From positions 1 to 49,600 of the forward strand of contig CANMDH010000042.1 in assembly GCA_947496555.1 (NCBI GenBank): a DNA stretch of 49,600 bases. The letters are read 5' to 3'. Shown here one piece after another: positions 15,953-25,793 of the stretch. The notes below the pieces were generated by a model that saw only the letters and a list, made by a program, of their open reading frames with translations, had not been told where the DNA came from and ran no database searches. The stretch is from an uncultured Aquimarina sp. (GTDB lineage: Bacteria > Bacteroidota > Bacteroidia > Flavobacteriales > Flavobacteriaceae). Made by a program: the position numbers and the translations under genes. Each line of letters starts with the position of its first letter. Position 1 is the first letter of the stretch.

Positions 15953-16852
15953 ATGCATTTATTAATTTATAGTATTACCTACCCCATAATCTTAGGAATA
16001 TCAAAACTACCTTGGAAATTGTTTTATACGTTCTCTACTTGCACCTATATTGTAACATACTATATTATACGCTATAGAAGAAAAACCGTTACAGAAAACT
16101 TGACATTGGTTTTCCCAGAAAAATCTAAGGAAGAAATAAAAAGTATACGTAAAGCATTCTATAAACATATGTGTGATATGTTTTTGGAAATGACGAAATC
16201 ATTATCCATTTCTCGTGAAGAATTAATAAAACGCTATAAAGTTATAAATCTTGAAGAGTTTCATGAATTTGAAAAAAAGAACAAAAGTATTATTGCTCTT
16301 ATGGGACATTATGGAAGCTTTGAGTGGTCAAATGCCATCGATTTAGTCTCTCTAAACCCTTGTGTTGGTATTTACAAACAGATCAAAAACAAACATTTTG
16401 ACAGTTTAGCACACCGAATACGTGGACGGTTTAATTCTAGGCTTATCGCGAGCCATAAGGTAGCCAGGCAGATTATTAAAGATAAACAAGAAAATACTGT
16501 GTGTGCATATGGTATGATCTCTGATCAATCTCCAAAAATTAGTAATGCAAAATATTGGACAGATTTTATGGGAATCAAAGTACCTATATTTTTGGGAGGA
16601 GAATTCCTGGCACAACGTCTTGATGTTATTGTATTATACCTGCAAGTAAAAAAAGTAAAACGAGGGCATTATGAGGTAAAATTTATTCCTATTTCTGAAA
16701 ATAGTAAAGAAGAAGAAAAATTCTATTCTATAAAGAAATACCTCCAATTACTCGAAGAGCAAATACGAGAAGAACCTCAATATTATCTCTGGACACATAA
16801 ACGCTGGAAACATCGAAACGCTGTAAAACCAGAAGGTGCAATTATTGATTGA
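15953..16852 (+). CDS. LpxL/HtrB-type acyltransferase, paralog 3 of 3
   Basis: A 299-aa LPLAT-family acyltransferase. The catalytic motif reads GHYGSFEW (HX4E), with Gly and Phe where copies 1 and 2 have Ala and Tyr. The other shared blocks are present: FYKHMCDMFLEM, AHRIRGRFNSRLI, YGMISDQSPKI and YLWTHKRWKHR. In the acceptor region it resembles copy 1 (SDQSPK, RLIASHKV) more than copy 2. It has a complete promoter of its own. The gene is convergent with glmM, with a 55-bp AT-rich gap in which I see no clear terminator hairpin. Confidence 0.9.
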   Translation: MHLLIYSITYPIILGISKLPWKLFYTFSTCTYIVTYYIIRYRRKTVTENLTLVFPEKSKEEIKSIRKAFYKHMCDMFLEMTKSLSISREELIKRYKVINLEEFHEFEKKNKSIIALMGHYGSFEWSNAIDLVSLNPCVGIYKQIKNKHFDSLAHRIRGRFNSRLIASHKVARQIIKDKQENTVCAYGMISDQSPKISNAKYWTDFMGIKVPIFLGGEFLAQRLDVIVLYLQVKKVKRGHYEVKFIPISENSKEEEKFYSIKKYLQLLEEQIREEPQYYLWTHKRWKHRNAVKPEGAIID

Positions 16853-16907
16853 AAAATTAGGCTAAATCCTTTTACCTTCAAAACATACAATTCAGCTTTT
16901 TTCGATT

Positions 16908-18296
16908 TTAAATTCCTGCAATTTCTTTTAATGTACTAATCGTATCTTCTGCTAATCGATCCGCTTTTTCCTGGCTCAAAGCCTCGGTATAAATACGAAT
17001 AATGGGTTCTGTATTGCTTTTTCTTAAATGCACCCAACAATCTGCAAAATCCACTTTTACTCCATCAACTGTAGAAACCTCTTCAGAAATATGTTTTTTA
17101 TGAAAACCATCCAAAATAGCATCCACATCAAGACCTGGAGTTAATTGAATTTTATTCTTACTCATAAAATAAGATGGATAACTATTACGCAATTCGCTTA
17201 CACTACATTTTTTCTCTGCCAAATGTGTTAAAAAAAGTGCCACTCCAACTAATGAATCTCGTCCGTAATGTAATTCTGGATAAATAATACCACCATTACC
17301 TTCGCCACCAATTACCGCTTTATTGGCTTTCATCTTCTCAACCACATTTACTTCTCCTACAGCACTAGCCTCATAAGTACCATTATGTTTTTGAGTTACA
17401 TCTCTTAACGCTCTACTTGAAGAAAGATTAGAAACTGTATTTCCTGGAGTTTTTCCCAAGACAAAATCTGCACAGGCTACCAAGGTATATTCTTCGCCAA
17501 ACATTTCTCCATCTTCACTCATAAAAGCCAAGCGATCTACATCAGGGTCTACCGTTAGTCCAAAATCTGCTTTTTCTTTAACCACCAATTCAGATAAGTC
17601 TGTCAAATGTTCCTTCAGCGGCTCTGGATTATGTGGAAAATGACCATTTGGTTCGCAATATAATTCTATTACCTCAACTCCCATCTTTTTGAGTAGCTTG
17701 GGGATTGCAATTCCTCCCGTAGAATTAACCGCATCGACTACTACTTTAAAACCAGCATTTTTTACAATTTCTACATCTACAAGTGACAGGTTTAATACTT
17801 CCTCAATATGCTTATCTATATATGTATCATTTACAGTAATACTCCCCAGATCATCAACTTCGGCAAAAGTATAACTATCATTCTCAGCAATCTCCAGAAT
17901 CCTTTTTCCATTTTCAGCATTTAGAAATTCCCCTTTATAGTTAAGAAGTTTTAGAGCATTCCATTGTTTAGGATTATGACTTGCCGTTAAAATAATTCCG
18001 CCATCCGCTTTTTCAATAGGTACAGCCACTTCAACCGTTGGTGTTGTTGAAAGTCCCAGATCAACTACATGTATTCCTAATCCAACAAGGCTATTCATTA
18101 CCAACTGTTGTATCATAGATCCAGAAATACGAGCATCCCGCCCAACTACTACAATAGGATGCTTTTTATTGGTTTCTTTTTTTAACCAGCTTCCATACGC
18201 CGAAGCAAATTTTACAGCATCAACCGGGGTGAGATTATCTCCCACAGATCCCCCAATGGTTCCTCTAATTCCAGAAATTGATTTTATTAATGTCAT
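16908..18296 (-). CDS. glmM: Phosphoglucosamine mutase
   Basis: A 462-aa protein of the alpha-D-phosphohexomutase family. The phosphoserine loop TASHNP (Ser106), the metal loop DPDVDR, the sugar-binding GEGNGG and the phosphate-binding RKSNTEPIIRIYTEA are all present in order. GlmM converts glucosamine-6-phosphate to glucosamine-1-phosphate for UDP-GlcNAc, feeding peptidoglycan and lipid A. Some Bacteroidota enzymes of this clade could also act on mannose or glucose phosphates. The start was set at 18296 (MTLIKSISG) because an in-frame ATG at 18332 lies inside the -7 promoter box. The length is typical. It is monocistronic. Confidence 0.9.
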   Translation of the reverse strand: MTLIKSISGIRGTIGGSVGDNLTPVDAVKFASAYGSWLKKETNKKHPIVVVGRDARISGSMIQQLVMNSLVGLGIHVVDLGLSTTPTVEVAVPIEKADGGIILTASHNPKQWNALKLLNYKGEFLNAENGKRILEIAENDSYTFAEVDDLGSITVNDTYIDKHIEEVLNLSLVDVEIVKNAGFKVVVDAVNSTGGIAIPKLLKKMGVEVIELYCEPNGHFPHNPEPLKEHLTDLSELVVKEKADFGLTVDPDVDRLAFMSEDGEMFGEEYTLVACADFVLGKTPGNTVSNLSSSRALRDVTQKHNGTYEASAVGEVNVVEKMKANKAVIGGEGNGGIIYPELHYGRDSLVGVALFLTHLAEKKCSVSELRNSYPSYFMSKNKIQLTPGLDVDAILDGFHKKHISEEVSTVDGVKVDFADCWVHLRKSNTEPIIRIYTEALSQEKADRLAEDTISTLKEIAGI

Positions 18297-18329
18297 ATTG
18301 TTATTGATTGATTGTTCAAAATTTGTTCG

Positions 18330-18360
18330 CAAATGTACAAGCTATAACACACTACTACAA
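18330..18360 (-). promoter_or_regulatory. glmM promoter
   Basis: On the minus strand TTG (18358-18360), 20 bp, then TACATTTG (18330-18337). This is a near-perfect promoter, with initiation expected at about 18325 and a leader of roughly 28 nt. It fixes the start codon at 18296. Confidence 0.75.
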
Positions 18361-18422
18361 CTTTACTATAAAAGTTTACAAAAAAACAATACTTACTTCT
18401 CAAAAAATTGTAAATTTCATCA

Positions 18423-19007
18423 ATGAATTTCTTAGCGCATATCTATCTTTCCGATGAAGATCCGGAACTTAAAATAGGCAATTTTATCGCCGATTCTGTA
18501 AAAGGTAAAAAATTCTTAGAATATCCAGAACGTATTGCGCAAGGGATAAAGTTGCATCGCAAAATCGATTCCTATACCGATTCTCATGACACGGTAAAAC
18601 AAAGCATTAGAAGATTGTCTCCAAAGTATGGTCGCTATAGCTCGGTGATTGTGGATATTCTATATGATCATTTTTTGGCCGCCAATTGGAACGAGTATTC
18701 GATTACCCCTCTAGCAGATTATACGTTGGACTTTTATGAGCTGTTGCAGGAATATTATGAAATCCTACCCACACGAATTCAACATTTTCTTCCGTATATG
18801 ATACGAGATAACTGGCTCTTAAGCTATGCCTCGGTTGCGGGAATTGGTTCTGTATTATCTGGTATGAACCGAAGAACAAAGAACAGATCCAAAATGAATT
18901 TTGCAGTTATTGAGCTCGAAGAATATTATTCTGATTTTGAAAAAGAATTTCGTTCTTTTTTTGAAGAATTAGCACTATTTACCAAAAATGAAATGAGAAA
19001 ATTATAA
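18423..19007 (+). CDS. acpH: Acyl carrier protein phosphodiesterase
   Basis: A 194-aa protein of the AcpH (DUF479) family. The diagnostic N-terminus MNFLAHIYLSD is present, followed by IGNFIADSVKG, GIKLHRKIDSYTDSH and VDILYDHFLA. The conserved His and Asp residues form an HD-like metal site. The enzyme hydrolyses the phosphodiester that links 4'-phosphopantetheine to acyl carrier protein, returning holo-ACP to apo-ACP. The length matches the E. coli enzyme (193 aa). The gene is followed after 3 bp by a gamma-glutamyltransferase gene, so the two are likely cotranscribed, though no functional link is obvious. Confidence 0.9.
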   Translation: MNFLAHIYLSDEDPELKIGNFIADSVKGKKFLEYPERIAQGIKLHRKIDSYTDSHDTVKQSIRRLSPKYGRYSSVIVDILYDHFLAANWNEYSITPLADYTLDFYELLQEYYEILPTRIQHFLPYMIRDNWLLSYASVAGIGSVLSGMNRRTKNRSKMNFAVIELEEYYSDFEKEFRSFFEELALFTKNEMRKL

Positions 19008-19010
19008 ATT

Positions 19011-20717
19011 ATGAAATACTTAGTATATCTCTATCTTTTTGCATTACTTTTTGTTTCCTGTAAAACCAGTACAGAGAACACCGTCAAGCCTTATGAACCT
19101 GTTCGGGGTGTAATCACACAAAAGGCCATGGTAGTTTCTGCTAGAGAAGAGGCTTCAAAAATTGGTTCAGATATCATGAAAAAAGGTGGTAATGCCTTTG
19201 ATGCTATGGTAGCGACCCATTTGGCACTAGCGGTAAGCTACCCAGTTGCTGGAAATTTAGGCGGTGGTGGTTTTATGGTCTACAGAAAAGCCAATGGAGA
19301 AACCGGTTCCATAGATTTTAGAGAAAAGGGGCCACTTGCAGCTACCAAAGACATGTACCTAGACGAGAATGGGGATTTTATCCCAGAAAAAAGTCAGCTA
19401 GGAGCATTGGCAGTCGGTGTCCCTGGATCTGTTGATGGGGTTTTTGAGATTCACAAGAAACTTGGGACGCTCCCTATAGAAGATATTCTTACCCCTGTTG
19501 TTGAACTCGCTAAAAATGGATTTGTAATCACTGAAAAACAAGAAAGACGTTTCAAAAAATATGAAGAGCTGCTCTTTGAAGTAAATGAAGATACGATCCC
19601 CATTCTAAAAGGATATAAAGCCAATGACACCTTAAAGAATCCTGAATTGGCAGCTACCTTAGAACGAATTAAACAAAATGGAGCCGCAGAGTTTTATAGA
19701 GGAGAAACAGCACAAAGACTAGTTGATTTCATACAATCACAAGGAGGCATTATTACTTTGGAAGATTTAGAAAAATATGAGTCAAAATGGCGTAATCCCA
19801 TACAGTTTGGATATAAAGATCTTACAATTACTTCTATGTCTCCACCATCAAGTGGAGGAGTTTGTCTTGCACAAATCATGAAAATGATAGAACCCTTTGA
19901 TGTATCACAATATGGCCATAATCAGCTTAAGGCAATACAAGTCATTACCGAGGCAGAACGGAGAGCCTATGCAGATCGCGCATACTATCTTGGTGATCCC
20001 GATTTTGTTGACATTCCTATCGACACCCTTATCAGCGATCCATATTTAATCTCTAGAATGGAAGATTTTAGCTTTAAAAAAGCAACACTTTCATCTGATA
20101 TTAATTGTGGGAGCATCACGGGATATGAAAGCGAAGAAACCACCCACTACTCTATCGTGGATCAATTCGGAAATGCAATTGCCGTGACTACCACTTTAAA
20201 CGGAGCATTTGGGTCCAAGTTATACGTACCCGAATTAGGTTTCTTTTTGAATAATGAAATGGACGATTTTAGTGCAAAACCTGGTATTCCCAATATGTTT
20301 GGATTGATCGGTGCCAAAGCCAATGCGATTGCTCCCGAAAAGCGAATGCTAAGTTCTATGACTCCTACTCTTGTAGAAAAAGATGGGAAACTATGGATGT
20401 CTGTTGGCACCCCCGGAGGTTCTAAAATAATTACTTCGGTATTGCAAACCATACTTAATGTAAAAGAATTTGGAATGACTATGCAAGATGCCGTAAATGC
20501 GCCTCGTTTCCATCATCAATGGTTACCCGATGAAGTTGTTTTTGAACCTAATTCGTTTGATCCTAAACTTTTGGATGACTTAAGAGCCAAAGGATATAAT
20601 ATTGATGAAAAAGAATCTATAATTATCGGAAAAGTTGATGGTATCTTGATATTACCCGATGGAACTCTTGAAGGTGGTGCCGATAGACGAGGGGATGATA
20701 CAGCTGTTGGATTTTAA
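19011..20717 (+). CDS. ggt: Gamma-glutamyltransferase, lipoprotein
   Basis: A 568-aa Ntn-hydrolase precursor. The N-terminus is a lipoprotein signal (MKYLVYLYLFALLFVSC, Cys17), so it is probably anchored on the periplasmic side. Features are VVSAREEASKIGSDIMKKGGNAFDAMVA, GNLGGGGFM and the autocleavage site ETTHYSIVD, whose Thr (about residue 377) would become the N-terminal nucleophile of the small subunit. The substrate loop MTPTLVEKDGK...VGTPGGSKI follows. It transfers or hydrolyses gamma-glutamyl groups from glutathione or similar peptides to recover amino acids. The start lies 3 bp after acpH. The length is normal. Confidence 0.93.
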   Translation: MKYLVYLYLFALLFVSCKTSTENTVKPYEPVRGVITQKAMVVSAREEASKIGSDIMKKGGNAFDAMVATHLALAVSYPVAGNLGGGGFMVYRKANGETGSIDFREKGPLAATKDMYLDENGDFIPEKSQLGALAVGVPGSVDGVFEIHKKLGTLPIEDILTPVVELAKNGFVITEKQERRFKKYEELLFEVNEDTIPILKGYKANDTLKNPELAATLERIKQNGAAEFYRGETAQRLVDFIQSQGGIITLEDLEKYESKWRNPIQFGYKDLTITSMSPPSSGGVCLAQIMKMIEPFDVSQYGHNQLKAIQVITEAERRAYADRAYYLGDPDFVDIPIDTLISDPYLISRMEDFSFKKATLSSDINCGSITGYESEETTHYSIVDQFGNAIAVTTTLNGAFGSKLYVPELGFFLNNEMDDFSAKPGIPNMFGLIGAKANAIAPEKRMLSSMTPTLVEKDGKLWMSVGTPGGSKIITSVLQTILNVKEFGMTMQDAVNAPRFHHQWLPDEVVFEPNSFDPKLLDDLRAKGYNIDEKESIIIGKVDGILILPDGTLEGGADRRGDDTAVGF

Positions 20718-20756
20718 TGTTACCGTTTTTTATGCCTATGAAAAATCACATTCACA

Positions 20757-21380
20757 ATGCTTAAACCAACCCCCCTTGAAATCATTAAAAGAATAAAGTC
20801 AATATCTGATGTAGGACTTGTATATGCTCAAAATGAATATGACAAAGAAAGATATGAAGAATTACTTTCTATAAGTCTAGAATTATTGAGTATAGTTTCA
20901 GAAAAACCTTTGAATGTATTAGATAATTTTTTCATGCCGAGTAAAGATTATCCAACTGCCAAAATAGATGTAAGAGGTTTTATCTTGAATGAAACAAAAG
21001 AAATATTATTGGTTAAGGAAACCCTGGATCAAAAATGGTCTTTACCAGGGGGCTGGGGAGATATTGGATTCTCTCCTTCAGAAGTAATACGTAAAGAAAT
21101 TAAAGAAGAAACAGGATTAGACTCTAAAGTTTCTAGGTTGCTTGCGGTTTATGATAAAAAATGTCATCCTCATCCTCCACAACCTTTTTATGTTTATAAA
21201 TTAGTATTTTTATGTGAAGTATTAGATGGTAATATCAATACAAGTTTTGATATAGAAGAAGCTCGTTATTTTAACATTAAGAATTTACCTATGCTCTCTG
21301 AAGACAGAATATTAGAATCTCAAATCAAACAATTATACAAAAAAGTAATTAATGAAGATAACGAAGTATATTTTGATTAA
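20757..21380 (+). CDS. Nudix hydrolase with N-terminal extension domain
   Basis: A 207-aa protein with an N-terminal helical domain (about residues 1-70, the Nudix hydrolase N-terminal type) and a Nudix core. The core reads LPGGWGDIGFSPSEVIRKEIKEETG, in which the KEIKEETGL helix keeps the metal-binding Glu residues. The Glu normally in the Gly-X5-Glu position is replaced by Phe. This altered box is typical of the N-terminal-domain subgroup annotated as ADP-ribose pyrophosphatases, so I do not read it as a dead enzyme. The natural substrate is unknown. It is 39 bp downstream of ggt and 34 bp upstream of the AlkD-like gene, all on the same strand. Confidence 0.87.
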   Translation: MLKPTPLEIIKRIKSISDVGLVYAQNEYDKERYEELLSISLELLSIVSEKPLNVLDNFFMPSKDYPTAKIDVRGFILNETKEILLVKETLDQKWSLPGGWGDIGFSPSEVIRKEIKEETGLDSKVSRLLAVYDKKCHPHPPQPFYVYKLVFLCEVLDGNINTSFDIEEARYFNIKNLPMLSEDRILESQIKQLYKKVINEDNEVYFD

Positions 21381-21414
21381 AAACAACTAGTCTTTACCAT
21401 TTACAAATTCTGAT

Positions 21415-22086
21415 ATGAAATTTGTTCCAGCTTTAAAATCCAAACTACAAGATAATGCCGATGCAGAACAAGCGCGGGCAATGGAAGCATATATGAAAGA
21501 TCTTTTTTCTTTTTATGGCATAAAAGCACCCGTAAGAAAGACTATTTTAAAAGAAACAATCAACAAATTCAAAAGTGAATTATCACGAGACACTATTATT
21601 GAAATAGTAAACACTTTATATCAAGACCTTCATCGAGAACTTCACTATTGTGCTATAGAGCTTACAGATCGCTTTCTTAAGAAAAATTACGAGGTTGATG
21701 ATATTTACTTTATCGAAAAATTGATCACTACCAATTCATGGTGGGATACTGTAGACTTTATCGCAAAGCATATTTTGGGAAACTATTTACTTCAATTTCC
21801 GGATCAAACTACAGTTGTGGTTACCAAATTCTCTTCTTCAAAAGATATGTGGCTTAATCGAAGTGCGATTCTATTTCAATTAGGATACAAAGAGAAGACA
21901 GATACTCAGTTATTATTCAAACTTTGTGATCAACATAAATCTTCAGAGGAGTTCTTTATTCAAAAAGCAATCGGATGGGCGTTACGAGAATATTCAAAAA
22001 TAAATCCCGAAGCTGTTGTAAAATTTGTTTCAAAAACAGATCTAAAAACCTTGTCTAAAAAAGAGGCTTTAAAACGTATTAAATAA
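21415..22086 (+). CDS. DNA alkylation repair protein, AlkD-like HEAT-repeat
   Basis: A 223-aa all-helical protein of the AlkC/AlkD-type alkylation repair family. Shared motifs are MEAYMKDLFSFYGIKAPVRK at the N-terminus, the Trp-rich TTNSWWDTVDFIAKHILG, SKDMWLNRSAILFQL and GWALREYSKINPEAVVKF. AlkD enzymes are DNA glycosylases that excise positively charged alkylpurines without flipping the base. The Trp-Trp-Asp cluster here corresponds to their catalytic Asp region. The length is normal. It ends in a strong terminator shared with dnaK. Confidence 0.9.
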   Translation: MKFVPALKSKLQDNADAEQARAMEAYMKDLFSFYGIKAPVRKTILKETINKFKSELSRDTIIEIVNTLYQDLHRELHYCAIELTDRFLKKNYEVDDIYFIEKLITTNSWWDTVDFIAKHILGNYLLQFPDQTTVVVTKFSSSKDMWLNRSAILFQLGYKEKTDTQLLFKLCDQHKSSEEFFIQKAIGWALREYSKINPEAVVKFVSKTDLKTLSKKEALKRIK

Positions 22087-22094
22087 CATAAAAA

Positions 22095-22125
22095 AAACGC
22101 AGATAACATAGTGCTATCTGCGTTT
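22095..22125. terminator. Bidirectional terminator between alkD-like gene and dnaK
   Basis: An 11-bp perfect stem (AAACGCAGATA with TATCTGCGTTT) with a 9-nt loop, flanked by A- and T-runs. It serves both convergent genes. Confidence 0.9.
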
Positions 22126-22175
22126 ATTATAAAGTTTTACGGCGTACTTCTAAAATCGTACTTCGTAAATTTAAT

Positions 22176-24092
22176 TTACTTCACTTCTTCAAAGTCTACG
22201 TCTTCTACATCACTTCCTTCAGAACCACCGCCAGATTGATCTGCTCCTGCTCCTGCATCAGGTCCAGGTTCTCCATTCTGTTGTGCTTCGGCTTGTGCTT
22301 TGTACATCTCTTCGCTAGCTACTTTCCATGCTTCGTTGATTTTATCAAGAGCTGGTTGGATAACCGCCAGGTCTTTAGACTCATACGCTTTCTTCAATTC
22401 CTCTAAAGCATCTTCGATTGGTTTTTTCTTATCATCAGATAATTTATCTCCAAATTCTGTTAGCTGCTTTTCAGTCTGAAAGATCATTCCGTCAGCTTCA
22501 TTAAGTTTATCTGCAGTTTCTTTTGCTGCTTTATCTGCTTCAGCATTTGCTTCGGCCTCTTGCTTCATTTTCTCAATTTCTTCTTCTGTTAATCCTGAAG
22601 AAGCTTCGATACGAATATCCTGAGACTTGTTAGTCGCTTTATCTGTGGCAGAAACTTTGATAATACCATTGGCATCGATATCAAAAGTAACTTCGATCTG
22701 AGGTGTTCCTCTTTGTGCAGGTGGAATTCCATCTAAGTGGAAACGACCAATCGTTTTATTATCGGCTGCCATAGGGCGCTCTCCTTGTAACACATGGATC
22801 TCAACTGATGGCTGATTATCTGCCGCCGTAGAGAATACTTGTGATTTCTTAGTTGGGATCGTCGTATTTGCATCGATAAGTTTGGTCATTACATTACCCA
22901 TGGTCTCGATACCAAGAGAAAGTGGTGTAACATCTAATAATAATACATCTTTTACATCACCTGTTAATACTCCACCCTGGATTGCAGCTCCAACAGCAAC
23001 AACTTCATCTGGGTTTACACCTTTACTAGGTGATTTTCCGAAGAATTTTTCTACAGCTTCCTGTACTACAGGAATACGAGTAGATCCACCTACTAATATA
23101 ATTTCATCAATATCACTAGTTGATAACCCAGCAGCTTTAAGTGCTGTACGACATGGTTCAACAGTACGTTTTACCAAATCATCAATCAACTGATCAAATT
23201 TTGATTTGCTTAATGTTCTTACTAAGTGTTTAGGTCCACTAGCAGTCGCAGTTACATATGGTAAATTGATTTCTGTTTGTGCAGAAGAAGATAATTCAAT
23301 TTTTGCTTTTTCCGCAGCTTCTTTAAGACGTTGTAAAGCCATAGGATCTTCACGAAGGTCCATGTTTTCATCTGCCTTAAATTCTTCAGCTAACCAATCT
23401 ATAATTTTTTGATCTACATCATCACCACCAAGGTGCGTATCTCCATCGGTAGCTAATACCTCAAATACACCATCACCCAATTCTAGGATAGATACATCAT
23501 GCGTACCACCACCAAAATCAAATACAACAATTTTCTGATCTGTTCCTTTTTTATCAAGACCATAAGCTAGTGCAGCAGCTGTAGGTTCGTTAATAATACG
23601 TTCTACCTTTAAACCAGCAATTTCTCCAGCTTCTTTGGTAGCTTGACGTTGTGCATCATTAAAATATGCAGGTACAGTAATTACCGCTCTGGAAACATCT
23701 TGACCGAGATAATCCTCTGCAGTTTTCTTCATTTTCTGAAGTGTCATTGCAGATAATTCTTGTGGTGTATATAATCGTCCATCGATATCCACACGTGGCG
23801 TATCGTTATCTCCTTTTACAACTTTATAAGCTGCTCTTTTTGCTTCTTTTGCAGATTCAGAGTATTTATTACCCATAAATCTCTTGATAGAAGAGATAGT
23901 CTTAGTTGGATTTGTAACCGCCTGTCTTTTTGCAGGATCTCCTACTTTAATTTCTCCTCCTTCTACAAAAGCTATTACAGAAGGAGTCGTTCTTTTGCCT
24001 TCAGCATTAGGGATTACTACAGGCTCATTACCTTCCATTACAGAAACACAAGAGTTGGTTGTCCCTAAGTCTATTCCTATTATTTTACTCAT
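22176..24092 (-). CDS. dnaK: Molecular chaperone DnaK (Hsp70)
   Basis: A 638-aa Hsp70. The ATPase domain shows [14 protein letters not shown], the phosphate loop [11 protein letters not shown] (His in place of the usual Phe), and [11 protein letters not shown]. The substrate-binding domain holds [13 protein letters not shown] and the peptide-binding loop region, followed by the helical lid. The tail is Gly-rich and ends in [10 protein letters not shown], the bacterial EEVD-like end. It folds and refolds proteins with DnaJ and GrpE. The gene stands alone, without dnaJ or grpE next to it. Two overlapping palindromes lie about 85 bp upstream and may be heat-shock control sites. Confidence 0.98.
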   Translation of the reverse strand: MSKIIGIDLGTTNSCVSVMEGNEPVVIPNAEGKRTTPSVIAFVEGGEIKVGDPAKRQAVTNPTKTISSIKRFMGNKYSESAKEAKRAAYKVVKGDNDTPRVDIDGRLYTPQELSAMTLQKMKKTAEDYLGQDVSRAVITVPAYFNDAQRQATKEAGEIAGLKVERIINEPTAAALAYGLDKKGTDQKIVVFDFGGGTHDVSILELGDGVFEVLATDGDTHLGGDDVDQKIIDWLAEEFKADENMDLREDPMALQRLKEAAEKAKIELSSSAQTEINLPYVTATASGPKHLVRTLSKSKFDQLIDDLVKRTVEPCRTALKAAGLSTSDIDEIILVGGSTRIPVVQEAVEKFFGKSPSKGVNPDEVVAVGAAIQGGVLTGDVKDVLLLDVTPLSLGIETMGNVMTKLIDANTTIPTKKSQVFSTAADNQPSVEIHVLQGERPMAADNKTIGRFHLDGIPPAQRGTPQIEVTFDIDANGIIKVSATDKATNKSQDIRIEASSGLTEEEIEKMKQEAEANAEADKAAKETADKLNEADGMIFQTEKQLTEFGDKLSDDKKKPIEDALEELKKAYESKDLAVIQPALDKINEAWKVASEEMYKAQAEAQQNGEPGPDAGAGADQSGGGSEGSDVEDVDFEEVK

Positions 24093-24165
24093 CTTTATAA
24101 TAAATTGTTATAATTTTATTCGTAATAATTTTACTCACTTAGGTCAATGATTATGCCATTGCATT

Positions 24166-24183
24166 TTGTCTGACAGGATGTCA
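24166..24183 (-). promoter_or_regulatory. Overlapping palindromes upstream of dnaK
   Basis: TGTC-T-GACA (24167-24175) overlaps TGACA-GGA-TGTCA (24171-24183), giving three regularly spaced half-sites. They lie about 75-90 bp before the dnaK start codon; no exact TAnnTTTG box was found in this gap. A stress regulator or alternative promoter is plausible. The CIRCE element of HrcA-controlled genes is not present. Confidence 0.4.
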
Positions 24184-24319
24184 TTATACTTTTTTTAACT
24201 TCTGCATATTACGCCTCGAAAGATAAAAAGCAAGGTTCTTAACTATTCTTAAAAAAAGAAGGTTCTTTATTGTCAAAAAACTATATTTACCACCTAAAAT
24301 ATTTCAATAATTACGAATT

Positions 24320-25744
24320 ATGGAATGCATCAGTATTTTTGATATGCTGAAGATAGGGGTTGGCCCTTCTAGTTCGCATACATTGGGTCCGTGGCGCGCA
24401 GGACGCAGATGGATAGCAGAATTAAAGAAAGATACTATTTTTGAATCTGTTGTATCTGTCAAAGTAGATCTTTTTGGTTCGTTATCTCTTACTGGAAAGG
24501 GACATGCCACCGACATCGCTGTCATATTAGGTTTGTGTGGTTACGATCCACAGACTATTGATGTTTCTTCAATTTCAACAGTTATTGATACTATTAAGAG
24601 TTCAAAACAACTTATTTTTAATAACGAGCTGCAGCTATCTTTTGATCCTGAGACTCAGATCATTTTTAATAGAGAATTCAAGGAGTTTCATCCTAATGGT
24701 ATGACTTTTCATGCTATCCTGAAAAATGGTCAAGAAATCTCGTCTTCATTCTACTCTATCGGCGGCGGCTTTGTTGTAAAAGAAGAGCGAAAAAGGAAAG
24801 AAAAGAAGCTTTCGGCATTTCAACAATTTCCATTGCCTATACAAAAAGCAACAGATCTATTAGAATATTGCCATACCAAGAATAAAAAGGTATCTGAGAT
24901 TGTGCTTGAAAATGAAAGATCCTTGCACACTGATCAAGAAATAGATGAGCGAATTTCAAAAATATGGAATGTCATGCTCGAATCAATGTATACTGGTTGT
25001 CATACTGAAGGCACCTTGCCAGGAGGACTTAATGTACGACGTAGAGCTTATGACACTCATAAAAAACTGATTGGCAATACTTCCTACAGCAATCCAACAG
25101 AATGGATTGAAGCGATACGAGATACTGAAGTAAAATTTAGACAGATCCTAAAATGGGTTTCCTGTTTTGCGTTGGCTGTAAATGAAGTAAATGCCTCATT
25201 GGGCAGAGTAGTCACCGCACCTACCAACGGGAGTGCCGGGGTTATTCCCGCAGTAATGATGTATTATATGGTGATCGAAAATCATGATGCCAACTTTGAT
25301 GATGTTAAACAATTTATGTTGGTAGCAGGAGAAATTGGCAGTTTGTTTAAAAAAGGTGCTACAATATCTGCAGCTATGGGTGGCTGTCAAGCCGAAATAG
25401 GAGTTTCCTCGGCAATGGCCGCTGGTGCTTTAACCGAACTCATGGGCGGTACTCCAGAACAAGTTCTTATGGCCAGTGAAATTGCTATGGAACATCATCT
25501 TGGACTTACTTGTGATCCTATTGCAGGTTTGGTGCAAGTGCCTTGCATAGAAAGAAACGCAATGGGTGCTATTAAAGCTATAAATGCTTGTGAGATGGCA
25601 TTAGACACCGATGCTGCCAATGCCAAAGTACCACTTGATAAAGTTATAGAAACCATGTGGGAAACTGCACAAGATATGAATACCAAATACAAAGAAACCA
25701 GTGAAGGTGGGTTGGCCGTAAAAGTGAGTTTGAGTGATTGCTAA
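24320..25744 (+). CDS. sdaA: L-serine ammonia-lyase (iron-sulfur dependent)
   Basis: A 474-aa single-chain L-serine dehydratase with the beta domain (SIFDMLKIGVGPSSSHTLGPWRAG; about residues 1-160) and the alpha domain (about 190-474) fused. The 4Fe-4S ligands are expected in the alpha domain Cys residues: GGCQAEIG, TCDPIAGLVQVPCIERN. The substrate loop APTNGSAGVIP is present. It converts serine to pyruvate and ammonia and is oxygen-sensitive. Length and order match the single-subunit SdaA/SdaB type. It is divergent from dnaK across 227 bp. A -7-like box (TATATTTA, 24282-24289) precedes it. Confidence 0.93.
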   Translation: MECISIFDMLKIGVGPSSSHTLGPWRAGRRWIAELKKDTIFESVVSVKVDLFGSLSLTGKGHATDIAVILGLCGYDPQTIDVSSISTVIDTIKSSKQLIFNNELQLSFDPETQIIFNREFKEFHPNGMTFHAILKNGQEISSSFYSIGGGFVVKEERKRKEKKLSAFQQFPLPIQKATDLLEYCHTKNKKVSEIVLENERSLHTDQEIDERISKIWNVMLESMYTGCHTEGTLPGGLNVRRRAYDTHKKLIGNTSYSNPTEWIEAIRDTEVKFRQILKWVSCFALAVNEVNASLGRVVTAPTNGSAGVIPAVMMYYMVIENHDANFDDVKQFMLVAGEIGSLFKKGATISAAMGGCQAEIGVSSAMAAGALTELMGGTPEQVLMASEIAMEHHLGLTCDPIAGLVQVPCIERNAMGAIKAINACEMALDTDAANAKVPLDKVIETMWETAQDMNTKYKETSEGGLAVKVSLSDC

Positions 25745-25793
25745 TAGCGTATTTGAGTATTGATTTTTATAAACTCACATGCTCACCACTAAA

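Noticed and set aside
13965-16852. Recent gene triplication or assembly artefact
   Set aside because: The three copies differ widely in sequence and have distinct promoters, so they are old paralogs.
20757-21380. Inactive Nudix protein because the box has Phe in place of Glu
   Set aside because: This altered box is usual in the N-terminal-domain Nudix subgroup, and the remaining metal Glu residues are intact.
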